This document shows, piece after piece, positions 36,101 to 43,409 of a stretch of 64,000 nt of DNA (positions are counted from its first letter, which is position 1; each line of letters begins with the position of its first letter). Both the position numbers and the translations under genes were made by a program. The DNA is from Celeribacter baekdonensis B30 (GTDB lineage: Bacteria; Pseudomonadota; Alphaproteobacteria; Rhodobacterales; Rhodobacteraceae): NCBI RefSeq assembly GCF_000299875.1, contig NZ_AMRK01000008.1:147573-211572 (forward strand). Reading direction: 5' to 3'. The notes under the pieces are model-generated. The model ran no database searches and had not been told where the DNA came from. It saw only the letters and a list, made by a program, of their open reading frames with translations.

Positions 36101-36377
36101 CATGTTCGACCTGATCAATGCCTTTGACGATGGTCTCCAACGGCTCGGTCACGAGTTTGAGCGCATCCTGCGCCTTAAGCCCAGAGGTATCGACATGAAT
36201 GTCGACCATGGGTACGGAGATCTGCGGCTCCTCTTCGCGTGGCAAAGACACCAGCGCGATCATGCCCACGGCCAAAGAGGCCAAGAGAAACAAGGGGGTG
36301 AGCGGGGAGAGAATGAATGTACGGGTCAAACGCCCGGCGAGGCCGAGCGCACCCGAGGGACCGTGCGGATTATTCAT
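33117..36377 (-). CDS. RND-family efflux transporter, inner-membrane permease
   Basis: A proton-driven tripartite pump permease of 1086 residues with the usual twelve-helix, two-lobe architecture. The N-terminal helix ([36 protein letters not shown]) matches the short-loop ACR_tran type. Helix 4 has [16 protein letters not shown] with the Asp pair needed for proton relay. The late [31 protein letters not shown] is the second-half counterpart. The [10 protein letters not shown] motif resembles pumps of the NolG/CzcA-like side branch rather than AcrB itself. It overlaps the adaptor gene by 8 bases. No outer-membrane channel gene is near, so it shares one encoded elsewhere. Confidence 0.93.
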   Translation of the reverse strand: [1086 protein letters not shown]

Positions 36378-37356
36378 GAGACGTCACCACCACATCGCCA
36401 GCGGTCAACCCGCTTAGAATTTCGACCCAAACAATGCCGTCTGCTTCAACCCGATTGCCAGGAACGACCACACGGTCCGAGGGGCCGGATGGCAGTTCGA
36501 CGGAAACGAAATCAAGCCCACCAGATTGGGTCAGCGCGGTTTCAGGGACCAAAAGCCCGTCGTGGCTGCCCACCGGCAAGCGCACTTGAACCCGACGGCC
36601 GACAAAGGTGGTCTCAAGGTCTTCGACCTCGACATCGGCTTGCACCCGACCGCCCTCAATCAGTGGATAGATTTTGGCAAGCGTGCCGGATGTGGCGGTG
36701 CCTGCTTCGGTGATTTCGATGGTGTCGCCCTGTTTGAGCGTATCGGCGTAACGTTCGGAGACACCAAGACGTAAGAACGCACCGCCTGCGCCGATGGTTG
36801 CGACCTCTTCACCGGCAAACACGACGCCGCCTTTGGACACCGGCACGGAGAGCACCAAACCCGCCTCGGGCGCCAGCACTTCGCCTTCTTCGATCTGACG
36901 TGCTACGACTTGGCGTTCGGATTTCAGGCTGGTGATCTGACTTTCGAGCACATTCACGTTGGTTTGCAAGGCTTGCAGGCTTTGGTTGGAAATCACCCCG
37001 CGTTCCGAGAGGGATTGTCCGCGCTCCAGATCGGCCTGAGCCTGATCCAATTGCGAACCAAAAGCGTCGAGCTGGGCGTCGATACCTTCGATTTGGAACA
37101 ACAGTTTGGTGTCTTCGATGATGGCGACCCGTTGACCAGCCTCAACCATATCGCCTTCGGTCACATCGAGCGCGGAAATCGTTCCGCCAATCCGGGCGCG
37201 GGCGGGGACGCGATCGCGGGTTTCAACCTCGGCATAAACCGGTTTCCATTCGATGACCGCCTGTGGGGTCACAGTCAAAGTCTCGCCAAAGGCGGGGTCA
37301 ATGGCCAGAAAACTTCCGGACATCAGCGGTAAGATGAGCATTAGGGTGCGGCGCAT
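36370..37356 (-). CDS. RND efflux periplasmic adaptor (membrane fusion protein)
   Basis: A 328-residue product with a signal peptide (MRRTLMLILPLMSGSFLAID, cleaved near AFG-E). It has the split lipoyl halves (RIGGTISALDVTEGDMVEAGQRVAIIED and VLAPEAGLVLSVPVSKGGVVFAGEEVATIG) flanking a coiled-coil hairpin (about 95-150: ALQTNVNVLESQITSLKSERQVVARQIEEG). It is about 40 residues shorter than AcrA types. GAGGACC precedes the ATG. It is the first gene of the operon, under the palindrome at 37408-37429. Confidence 0.92.
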   Translation of the reverse strand: MRRTLMLILPLMSGSFLAIDPAFGETLTVTPQAVIEWKPVYAEVETRDRVPARARIGGTISALDVTEGDMVEAGQRVAIIEDTKLLFQIEGIDAQLDAFGSQLDQAQADLERGQSLSERGVISNQSLQALQTNVNVLESQITSLKSERQVVARQIEEGEVLAPEAGLVLSVPVSKGGVVFAGEEVATIGAGGAFLRLGVSERYADTLKQGDTIEITEAGTATSGTLAKIYPLIEGGRVQADVEVEDLETTFVGRRVQVRLPVGSHDGLLVPETALTQSGGLDFVSVELPSGPSDRVVVPGNRVEADGIVWVEILSGLTAGDVVVTSHE

Positions 37357-37407
37357 AAGGTCCTCATTTCGGTTCTGTGAGTGTCATCACATAATATTCA
37401 ATTTTTT

Positions 37408-37429
37408 GCATATGTAGCAAATCATATGC
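37408..37429. promoter_or_regulatory. Operator-like palindrome upstream of the RND operon
   Basis: GCATATG-N8-CATATGC is a perfect inverted repeat with 7-bp arms, 52 bases before the adaptor start codon. Its left arm lies in TGCATATGTA, a 10-mer also found in the palindrome before sqr. This arrangement fits a dimeric repressor (ArsR or TetR type). No regulator gene is adjacent. Confidence 0.6.
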
Positions 37430-37490
37430 CATGTGCAAGCGCAGCTTGGTCTTTGAGTAGGAGAAAATAAGCAATCTGTCACGGATTACT

Positions 37491-38615
37491 CTATTTTCCG
37501 TCCCTCACCTCGCCTGCCCCAAGCGGCACCGCACCACGCGCCACTGTTTGACGCGCAATCGAGACGGATTTAATCACAGCGTGACAAGGCATACCTTGTT
37601 TTAGGTCAAGAGCGGCGGCGGAACGTTTGGTCACCCGCGCCAAAACCACACCCGCAGGTGTTGCGAGCGAAACCATGACCCCCGGCCCCTCGCCCATGCG
37701 GATTTGCGCGATGGTTCCGGGCATAATATTGAGTGCCGAAAGCCCCTTTGGACGCGCGGGCGACAAGATCACATCCTGCGCCGCAATTCTCAGGCGGACC
37801 TGCGCGCCGAGGACCGCGTCCAATGTGGGCAAAAACAACGGCACGCCCCCGGCGGACAGTTCGGTCAGACCATCCGCATGATGCGCCTGCACCCGCGCCG
37901 GAATAAGCGCCCCCGCGCCATGCACACCTGCGGGCATGAGGTTTGGATCGCCAAGGATTTCAACTGCCCCGCCCTGCCCCGTGACGCGCCCGGCCTCAAA
38001 GGCCACCACGGTTGTCGCCAGACGCGCGACCTCGGCGGGGCTGTGACTGACATAGAGGATCGGGATAGAAACCTCATCGCGAAGCCGTTCAAAATATGGG
38101 AGAATTTCGTCTTTTCGCGCCTCATCAAGTGCGGCCAGAGGTTCATCGGCCAAGATCAAATCCGGCCCGGACAGCAGCGCACGACCAATGGCGACCCGTT
38201 GCTGTTCACCGCCAGACAACCCGGCTGGACGCCGATCTAACAAATGTCCGATGCCCAGCATCTCGACCATCTGTGCCACCTCAGCCTCGGGCACATCGCG
38301 GGCGGAAAATCGGCGGCCATAGTCGAGATTTTGCCGCACAGACAGATGCGGAAACAACCGGGCATCTTGGAAAATCGTGCCGATCCGACGTTTGTGCGGC
38401 GGCAAGCAAATCCCCGCCCCGGTGTCGCACAACACCCGGCCATTGATCACCACCCGCGCCTCATCCGGGGCAAACAGCCCGGCAATCGCGCGTATCACCG
38501 TGGATTTGCCGGAGCCCGACCGACCAAACAGTGCCGTCACACCCGAGGGCACATCAAATTGCGCCTCAAGGGCAAACCCCTGAAACTGGTGACGGAGCTG
38601 AACCGAAATGCTCAT
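37491..38615 (-). CDS. modC: Molybdate ABC transporter ATPase
   Basis: This is the energy-providing subunit of molybdate import. The 374-residue product has Walker A (LFGRSGSGKSTVIRAIAGL) near residue 33, the ABC signature LSGGEQQRVAIGRALLSGPDLILADEPLAAL near residue 130 and a C-terminal MOP/TOBE region (about 290-360: NIMPGTIAQIRMGEGPGVMVSLATPAGVVLARVTKRSAAALDLKQG) that binds oxyanion. The long C-terminal domain separates ModC from sulfate or iron ATPases. It overlaps modB by four bases (ATGA). Confidence 0.95.
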   Translation of the reverse strand: MSISVQLRHQFQGFALEAQFDVPSGVTALFGRSGSGKSTVIRAIAGLFAPDEARVVINGRVLCDTGAGICLPPHKRRIGTIFQDARLFPHLSVRQNLDYGRRFSARDVPEAEVAQMVEMLGIGHLLDRRPAGLSGGEQQRVAIGRALLSGPDLILADEPLAALDEARKDEILPYFERLRDEVSIPILYVSHSPAEVARLATTVVAFEAGRVTGQGGAVEILGDPNLMPAGVHGAGALIPARVQAHHADGLTELSAGGVPLFLPTLDAVLGAQVRLRIAAQDVILSPARPKGLSALNIMPGTIAQIRMGEGPGVMVSLATPAGVVLARVTKRSAAALDLKQGMPCHAVIKSVSIARQTVARGAVPLGAGEVRDGK

Positions 38616-39325
38616 GCGCCACGCCCCCGTTTGGCCATACGCCGGGCCAAAAACTCAGACAGGATCAACGCCCCCATCGCCAAAACAATCGAAATCATCA
38701 CCAATCTGAGGGCCGCGCTTTCACCGCCGGGCACTTGTAGGAACGCGTAGATGGCCGAGGGCAGCGTGCGGGTTTGACCAGGAATGTTGGAGACAAAGGT
38801 GATCGTCGCGCCAAATTCGCCCAAAGCCTTGGCAAAGGCCAAAACCACTCCGGCGAGCACACCGGGCAAGGCCAAGGGCAACGTCACGGTCCAAAACACC
38901 CGGATCGGTGAGGCTCCGAGCGAGGTGGCGGCCTCTTCCAATTTGGGATCAACCGCCTCAATGGACAGGCGGATCGCCCGCACCATCAAAGGAAAGCCCA
39001 TAATCGCTGCCGCCAAAGCGGCACCACTCCAGCGAAAGGCCAAGACAATCCCGATCTCTTGGAGCGCCGCGCCAAACGGCGCGCGCGCACCAAAGGTCAT
39101 CAACAACAGATAGCCGGTGACCACCGGGGGTAGAATCAGCGGCAAATGCACAAAACCATTGAGAATTTCGCGCCCCGCAAACCGCCACCGCGCCAAAGCA
39201 TAGGCCACAAATACCCCCAAAGGCAGGCTGAGAAGCGCCGCCCAAAAGGCCACTTTGAGAGACAGGGCCACGGCCTGCCATTCCGCAGCGCCCAAGCCGA
39301 ACCAATGTGCCACCTGCTCGGTCAT
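38612..39325 (-). CDS. modB: Molybdate ABC transporter permease
   Basis: A 237-residue inner-membrane permease with about five to six helices and the EAA loop near residue 140 (EEAATSLGASPIRVFWTVTLPLALPGVLAG) that docks to ModC. VALSLKVAFWAALLSLPLGVFVAYALARWRFAGR near the start is typical of ModB. GGAGGAC lies before the ATG. Usually modA, the periplasmic binding protein, precedes modB; none is seen in the 379 bases upstream. Confidence 0.94.
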   Translation of the reverse strand: MTEQVAHWFGLGAAEWQAVALSLKVAFWAALLSLPLGVFVAYALARWRFAGREILNGFVHLPLILPPVVTGYLLLMTFGARAPFGAALQEIGIVLAFRWSGAALAAAIMGFPLMVRAIRLSIEAVDPKLEEAATSLGASPIRVFWTVTLPLALPGVLAGVVLAFAKALGEFGATITFVSNIPGQTRTLPSAIYAFLQVPGGESAALRLVMISIVLAMGALILSEFLARRMAKRGRGA

Positions 39326-39467
39326 TTGTCCTCCGTCATCGCCACAGCCCCATTTGTATCAACCGCGTGTCAGCCGACACCAAGCAAGACTGACCTCAGG
39401 CCTCGTATTCATCCGATCCCTATCAGTTCTCCCCTTGTCACGGAAATTCGCCCCATAATGGTTGGCA

Positions 39468-39503
39468 GGCACCAAAGTGCAAGCCCCCTCAGGGCTTTGT
39501 GCC
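39468..39503 (-). other. Structured leader candidate upstream of modB
   Basis: On the minus strand GGCACAAAG (39495-39503) can pair with CTTTGGTGCC (39468-39477). Alternatively AAGCCC/GGGCTT pairs inside, with a second small GCAC-TTTG-GTGC hairpin. These are mutually exclusive structures in the 379-base gap between modB and the sugar transferase gene. I do not recognise a known riboswitch. The rest of the gap (39326-39704) is AT-rich toward the right and holds no trusted gene; a 34-codon ORF on the minus strand here has no support. Confidence 0.3.
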
Positions 39504-39704
39504 CTGTCGCCATTTTCCCAATGATCGCGTAAAACCGTCTGAAAATCGGCAATTTTTTGCGGCTTAAAAATAAAAATGCCACATAAATCTACGCTTATGC
39601 CATTAAACCGTGATACTAAGTCGCGGGACTGTTATCCCCGTGAAAAGAATCGTGCATCGGCACGGTTGATATTATGTTTACTGTACACGTCGCGGGGGGC
39701 GGAA

Positions 39705-40388
39705 ATGTCCATTTTATCAAAAGGAAATTCGCAGTTTTCAAAGGGGGTCCGTCCCGCGCCTCCTCAGTCGGGAATTTTGTATCGAAAGGGTGGCAAGCGC
39801 GCTTTTGATTTGCTGCTCGCCGCCACAATGACTCCGTTCATTTTGCCGGTGATCCTGATGCTCGCCTTTTTGGTGCGTCTCGACGGCGGGCCTGCCTTTT
39901 ATATGCAGCGCCGGGTTGGCCGAAACGGAAAATTATTCCAGTTTTATAAACTGCGCTCGATGCGTCAGAACGCCGATGAGCTTTTGGAACGGTTGTGCCG
40001 TGAGGACCCCGAGATCGCGGAAGAATGGCATAAATATCAGAAATTGCGACATGATCCCCGGATCACCAAAGTCGGACGGTTCATTCGCGCCACAAGTTTG
40101 GATGAGTTGCCGCAGCTTTTGAACGTGATCAAAGGTGACATGAGTTTTGTCGGCCCGCGTCCATTTATGACCAGTCAACAAATGCTCTATGAGGCGGCCA
40201 ATGGCTGGGCTTATTTTGAAATGCGACCCGGCATCACCGGTGTTTGGCAAATTTCAGGGCGCGGCGAGACCAGTTTCACCGATCGCGTCCGCTACGATCA
40301 TCTGTATTACAAACGCCTGAGCCTGCGCACGGATGTGGCGTTGATCGCGCGCACGGCCGGGGTCGTTTTGAAACAAACCGGGCACTGA
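39705..40388 (+). CDS. Polyprenyl-phosphate sugar-1-phosphate transferase
   Basis: An initiating glycosyltransferase of exopolysaccharide or capsule synthesis (ExoY/PssY/WcaJ type). It moves a sugar-1-phosphate from a UDP-sugar to undecaprenyl phosphate. The 227-residue product has a membrane re-entrant helix at about 30-62 (KRAFDLLLAATMTPFILPVILMLAF). The catalytic block has GGPAFYMQRRVGRNGKLFQFYKLRSM, the TSLDELPQLLNVIKGDMSFVGPRPF motif (Asp-Glu catalytic pair) and RPGITGVWQISGRGE. ATG 39705 is chosen for the G-rich site upstream; the in-frame 5' part is AT-rich and unlike protein. It stands alone. Confidence 0.92.
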   Translation: MSILSKGNSQFSKGVRPAPPQSGILYRKGGKRAFDLLLAATMTPFILPVILMLAFLVRLDGGPAFYMQRRVGRNGKLFQFYKLRSMRQNADELLERLCREDPEIAEEWHKYQKLRHDPRITKVGRFIRATSLDELPQLLNVIKGDMSFVGPRPFMTSQQMLYEAANGWAYFEMRPGITGVWQISGRGETSFTDRVRYDHLYYKRLSLRTDVALIARTAGVVLKQTGH

Positions 40389-40407
40389 GCGCCCCAAGCC
40401 TCAGCGA

Positions 40408-41835
40408 TTATTTGGCAAACAAACACCCGGCGTCCACACGGGTTGCATGCAGCTCAGTGGTCGACCATGTGCCGTCACGCACCAACCCGTCCAAAGCGTC
40501 CCCCGGACAGGGGATGTCGCCTAAGGACACCACCAAGACAGGACCGGCTATATCCTCTGGCAACGCGAAATTTTGCGCATAATAGCTCGACGGACGCCCC
40601 GTTTCGGGCGTGGCATAAAGGGCCACGTCACGATCGCGGCCCGTATAAAACAGATCGGCCAAGATGTCTCGATTTGAAGTCACGACGGGCAGATCCTCAC
40701 GCTCGGCCAAGGTAAGTATGCTCTCGGAAAGGGCATGACGGCCAAGATAGCGGTTCAAAAGCGGCCTGTCCCCTGACATCGGCCAAGGCGCAAGGATGAG
40801 TAAGACCGGGAGCGCCACAGCCAAAATGCCATTGAGCGCAAGGGCGGCAATGCGGCCCCAACGTGGTAAGACCATCACCACCAAAACTGTGCCGGCAAAA
40901 TAAGTGGCAATCGCCCAATTGGCATAGGCTTTGTCCATAAGCGCCTGAACAGAAACGACAAAAATAGCGGGGATCGACAAGAGCACAAGGGCGCGATGGG
41001 CCTGGGTGCGCGGGCGCAGATATGCCCAGATCAGCGCCGCCATCGTGATCACACCAAAGACTCCGAACTGGCTGCCAAGGAACGTCAGGAGTGAGCCAAG
41101 GTCGAATTTTGCGCCATGACGCACCCACCCGGCATTGTCCATCGTGTGCGATACTGTGGTCAGATCATGCGACAGGTTCCACATGACATTGGGAGAAATC
41201 ACCAGGGCAAAGCCCGCGATCATCACCGCAAGATTGCGCCAACCGGGACGCAGCATGGGCACAAAGATCATCGCCAACCCGGCCCCCGCCAAAATGTAAA
41301 CGGCGGCATATTTCGCCATAAAGGCCAGCCCTGCGAACAGGCCGACCGCCAACGCATCCGAGGCGCGGCGGGTGTCGGCGGTGCGGAACAGAAACAAAAG
41401 CGCGGCGGCATAAAACGGCGCCATGATCGTATCGGTCGAGATCATCACCGAACCGAGGCTGACAAAGGGCAGCGAGAGATAGAGCGCCACGGTCCAAAGC
41501 GCGGCGGCGCGTCCGATCAATCGCGCGGCCAAGGCACCCAAGATCAAAGCCGTGATGCCATGCAACACCGCGCCGGGCATCCGCACCCAAAACGCTGCAT
41601 CGGACCCAGCCAGATCGGTGACCAAACGGATCACCCAACCGATCAGAGGCGGTTTGGAATAATATCCGAAATCAAGATTTTGGCCCCAAAACCAATATTG
41701 AACCTCATCCACGAACAGGTCTGTTTGATCAAAGGCAAGTGCCAAAAGCCGCAGGCCAACGGCCACGACCACAAGGATCAGAGCGGTTGGAAGCCACTCA
41801 TTCAGACGGGGTGGGTTGGGCACGTCGTTTTGCAT
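40408..41835 (-). CDS. GT39/ArnT-like membrane glycosyltransferase
   Basis: It transfers a sugar from an undecaprenyl-phosphate carrier, likely to lipid A or another envelope acceptor on the periplasmic side. The 475-residue product has around ten to twelve helices. Early DQTDLFVDEVQYWFWGQNLDFGYYSKPPLIGW contains the conserved Asp-Glu and the YYSKPPL motif of the ArnT/PMT family. It lies downstream of a LAB_N and a GT2 gene with a 38-base overlap with LAB_N, forming one operon. The donor sugar is unknown. Confidence 0.9.
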   Translation of the reverse strand: MQNDVPNPPRLNEWLPTALILVVVAVGLRLLALAFDQTDLFVDEVQYWFWGQNLDFGYYSKPPLIGWVIRLVTDLAGSDAAFWVRMPGAVLHGITALILGALAARLIGRAAALWTVALYLSLPFVSLGSVMISTDTIMAPFYAAALLFLFRTADTRRASDALAVGLFAGLAFMAKYAAVYILAGAGLAMIFVPMLRPGWRNLAVMIAGFALVISPNVMWNLSHDLTTVSHTMDNAGWVRHGAKFDLGSLLTFLGSQFGVFGVITMAALIWAYLRPRTQAHRALVLLSIPAIFVVSVQALMDKAYANWAIATYFAGTVLVVMVLPRWGRIAALALNGILAVALPVLLILAPWPMSGDRPLLNRYLGRHALSESILTLAEREDLPVVTSNRDILADLFYTGRDRDVALYATPETGRPSSYYAQNFALPEDIAGPVLVVSLGDIPCPGDALDGLVRDGTWSTTELHATRVDAGCLFAK

Positions 41836-42115
41836 AAATCAGCCAAAGGTTGCGGGCGTAGATAAAGACGCCGAGGGCCTGCCCCAGAATGAACACAGGG
41901 TCACGCCGATAGAGCGCATAGGCCAGAAGCATCACGCCGCCGATCAAGGAAAAGTACCAAAAGGCGACCGGCATGACGCTGTCTTTGGCGCGCTCTGAGG
42001 CGATCCATTGCAACAAGAACCGCGCTGTGAACATGAGCTGCGCGGCCAGTCCAAAAACCACCCACCACAGCTCGACAACGCTGTCGACATGAAGCATATT
42101 CATCAGCATTTGCAT
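41798..42115 (-). CDS. Lipid-A-disaccharide synthase N-terminal-domain (LAB_N) protein
   Basis: A 105-residue membrane protein with about three helices: VVFGLAAQLMFTARFLLQWIASERAKDSVMPVAFWYFSLIGGVMLLAYALYRRDPVFILGQ. This is the LAB_N module, fused to LpxB in some bacteria and free-standing beside GT2/GT39 genes in others. It may flip or present the polyprenyl-linked sugar, but the role is not proven. Its 3' end overlaps the GT39 gene start by 38 bases, and it is 4 bases after the GT2 stop. Confidence 0.9.
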   Translation of the reverse strand: MQMLMNMLHVDSVVELWWVVFGLAAQLMFTARFLLQWIASERAKDSVMPVAFWYFSLIGGVMLLAYALYRRDPVFILGQALGVFIYARNLWLIYAKRRAQPTPSE

Positions 42116-42119
42116 AGGG

Positions 42120-42860
42120 TTAGCCTCGATTTTCGGAACGGGTAACTTCGGTGGGCATGGCTTTTTTACGGCGTTTCAAAAGCCATGCCACCCCGATCAG
42201 ATCAATCGCACCGACAAGCGCGCGCTGAAAGTTGGAATAATGCGAGCGCCCGCCGCCGCGCGCCGCATGGGACACGTCGACATGGGCGATGGTCCAGCCA
42301 TCGCGGGCAAACAGCGCAGGCAAATAGCGGTGCATGTGATCGAAATAGGGCAGCGCCAAAAAATCATCGCGGCGAAAGGCCTTGAGGCCGCAACCAGTGT
42401 CACGGGTGCCATCTTTGAGAAGTTTCGCCCGCAGCGCATTGGCGAATTTCGAAGCGTAGCGTTTGGACCAAGTGTCTTGCCGCGCCACGCGTTGACCGGC
42501 GACAAGCCCGATCTTCGCACTGTTCGGCCCCTTGAAAGGTGCCAACATATTGGGGATTTCCGACGGTGGGTTTTGACCATCGCCATCAAGGGTACAAATA
42601 TAGGTGCCCCGCGCGGCGCGCACACCGGAATGCACGCCCGCCGACTGACCGCCGGAACGGTCGTGACGGATCACCCGAAGCTCGGACATCTGCGTCATGC
42701 GGCGGGCAAGGATGTCGGCCATGCCATCATCAGAGGCGTCGTCGATGACAATCACTTCCCACGGGCCAATGGAGGCACAGGCTTGCGCAATGCCATCGAG
42801 CAAAGCCTCGATGTTTTCGGCCTCATTGCGGGCGGGAATGATGATGGAAGTGTCGCACAT
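42120..42860 (-). CDS. GT2 polyprenyl-phosphate glycosyltransferase
   Basis: It probably loads a sugar onto undecaprenyl phosphate in the cytoplasm, as ArnC or FlmF do. The 246-residue GT-A fold has SIIIPARNEAENIEALLDGI at the start, WEVIVIDDASDDGM, TYICTLDGDGQNPPSEIPNM (the DxD metal motif) and GLKAFRRDDFLALPYFDHMHRYLPALFARDG (acceptor site). It lacks the long C-terminal membrane helices of ArnC, ending in a basic RRKKAMP tail. It is first in the three-gene operon. The 174 bases upstream include a strong hairpin at 42977-43010. Confidence 0.9.
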   Translation of the reverse strand: MCDTSIIIPARNEAENIEALLDGIAQACASIGPWEVIVIDDASDDGMADILARRMTQMSELRVIRHDRSGGQSAGVHSGVRAARGTYICTLDGDGQNPPSEIPNMLAPFKGPNSAKIGLVAGQRVARQDTWSKRYASKFANALRAKLLKDGTRDTGCGLKAFRRDDFLALPYFDHMHRYLPALFARDGWTIAHVDVSHAARGGGRSHYSNFQRALVGAIDLIGVAWLLKRRKKAMPTEVTRSENRG

Positions 42861-42976
42861 ATCTCGTACTCAAAGCCTTTTTCCGTTCACGCGGTCCATC
42901 GCTGTGCGATTAAAGGAGCGCTGCCTTGATGTAAAGAGCAAGCCCCTTTGGATGGGGGAGAGGCGCCGCCTATGAA

Positions 42977-43010
42977 CAAGCCCCCCACTCCGCACGAGAT
43001 GGGGGGCTTG
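42977..43010 (-). terminator. Strong hairpin downstream of the DUF5368-like gene
   Basis: CAAGCCCCCCA, 12-base loop, TGGGGGGCTTG is a perfect 11-bp stem, 25 bases after the stop of the 43035-43397 gene. The T-run after it on the minus strand is short (CTTGTT). It probably ends the sqr transcript. Confidence 0.6.
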
Positions 43011-43034
43011 ACCTTCGGGTCGCTCTCGCAGCCG

Positions 43035-43397
43035 TCAGGATGAGGGGTCGCTTTGCGGCTTTTTGATCAGCGACTGAACGGTGTAGACCAAAATCGCCAT
43101 ACCGACCGCGCCCATAGCGGCCACCCCCAACAGCACGATCACATCAATGGCCCCGCCAATATCCGAAAGCGCCGAATGGGTCATCGCCATCACGAACCAG
43201 ACGGCCGCAATCGCGCCCAAAGGCATGGAGAGTTGCGCCCAAAGAAATTTGTGCCAACTCACCGACCGGTCCCGGATCAGCACATAGACATAGCCGACAG
43301 TCACCAGCACAGCAGCGATAACCATGGTCCAAAACAGACCCCGGCCAAAGATTTCCTCGAAGACCGCAAGAAGGGTTTGGAATGTCATATCTTTCAT
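43035..43397 (-). CDS. Three-helix membrane protein beside sqr (DUF5368-like)
   Basis: A 120-residue product with three hydrophobic helices (residues about 20-40, 52-72 and 80-105: LFWTMVIAAVLVTVGYVYVLI, AQLSMPLGAIAAVWFVMAM, AIDVIVLLGVAAMGAVGMAILVY). I believe this is DUF5368, a small family next to sulfide oxidation genes in Rhodobacterales, but that is from memory. It starts 12 bases after the sqr stop, so it is in the same operon and may help anchor or serve the quinone enzyme. Confidence 0.75.
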   Translation of the reverse strand: MKDMTFQTLLAVFEEIFGRGLFWTMVIAAVLVTVGYVYVLIRDRSVSWHKFLWAQLSMPLGAIAAVWFVMAMTHSALSDIGGAIDVIVLLGVAAMGAVGMAILVYTVQSLIKKPQSDPSS

Positions 43398-43409
43398 ATC
43401 ACGCGCTCC

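Noticed and set aside
39326..39531. 34-codon minus-strand ORF (MATGHKALRG...) upstream of modB
   Set aside because: It has no ribosome site, no recognisable domain and coincides with the hairpin segment.
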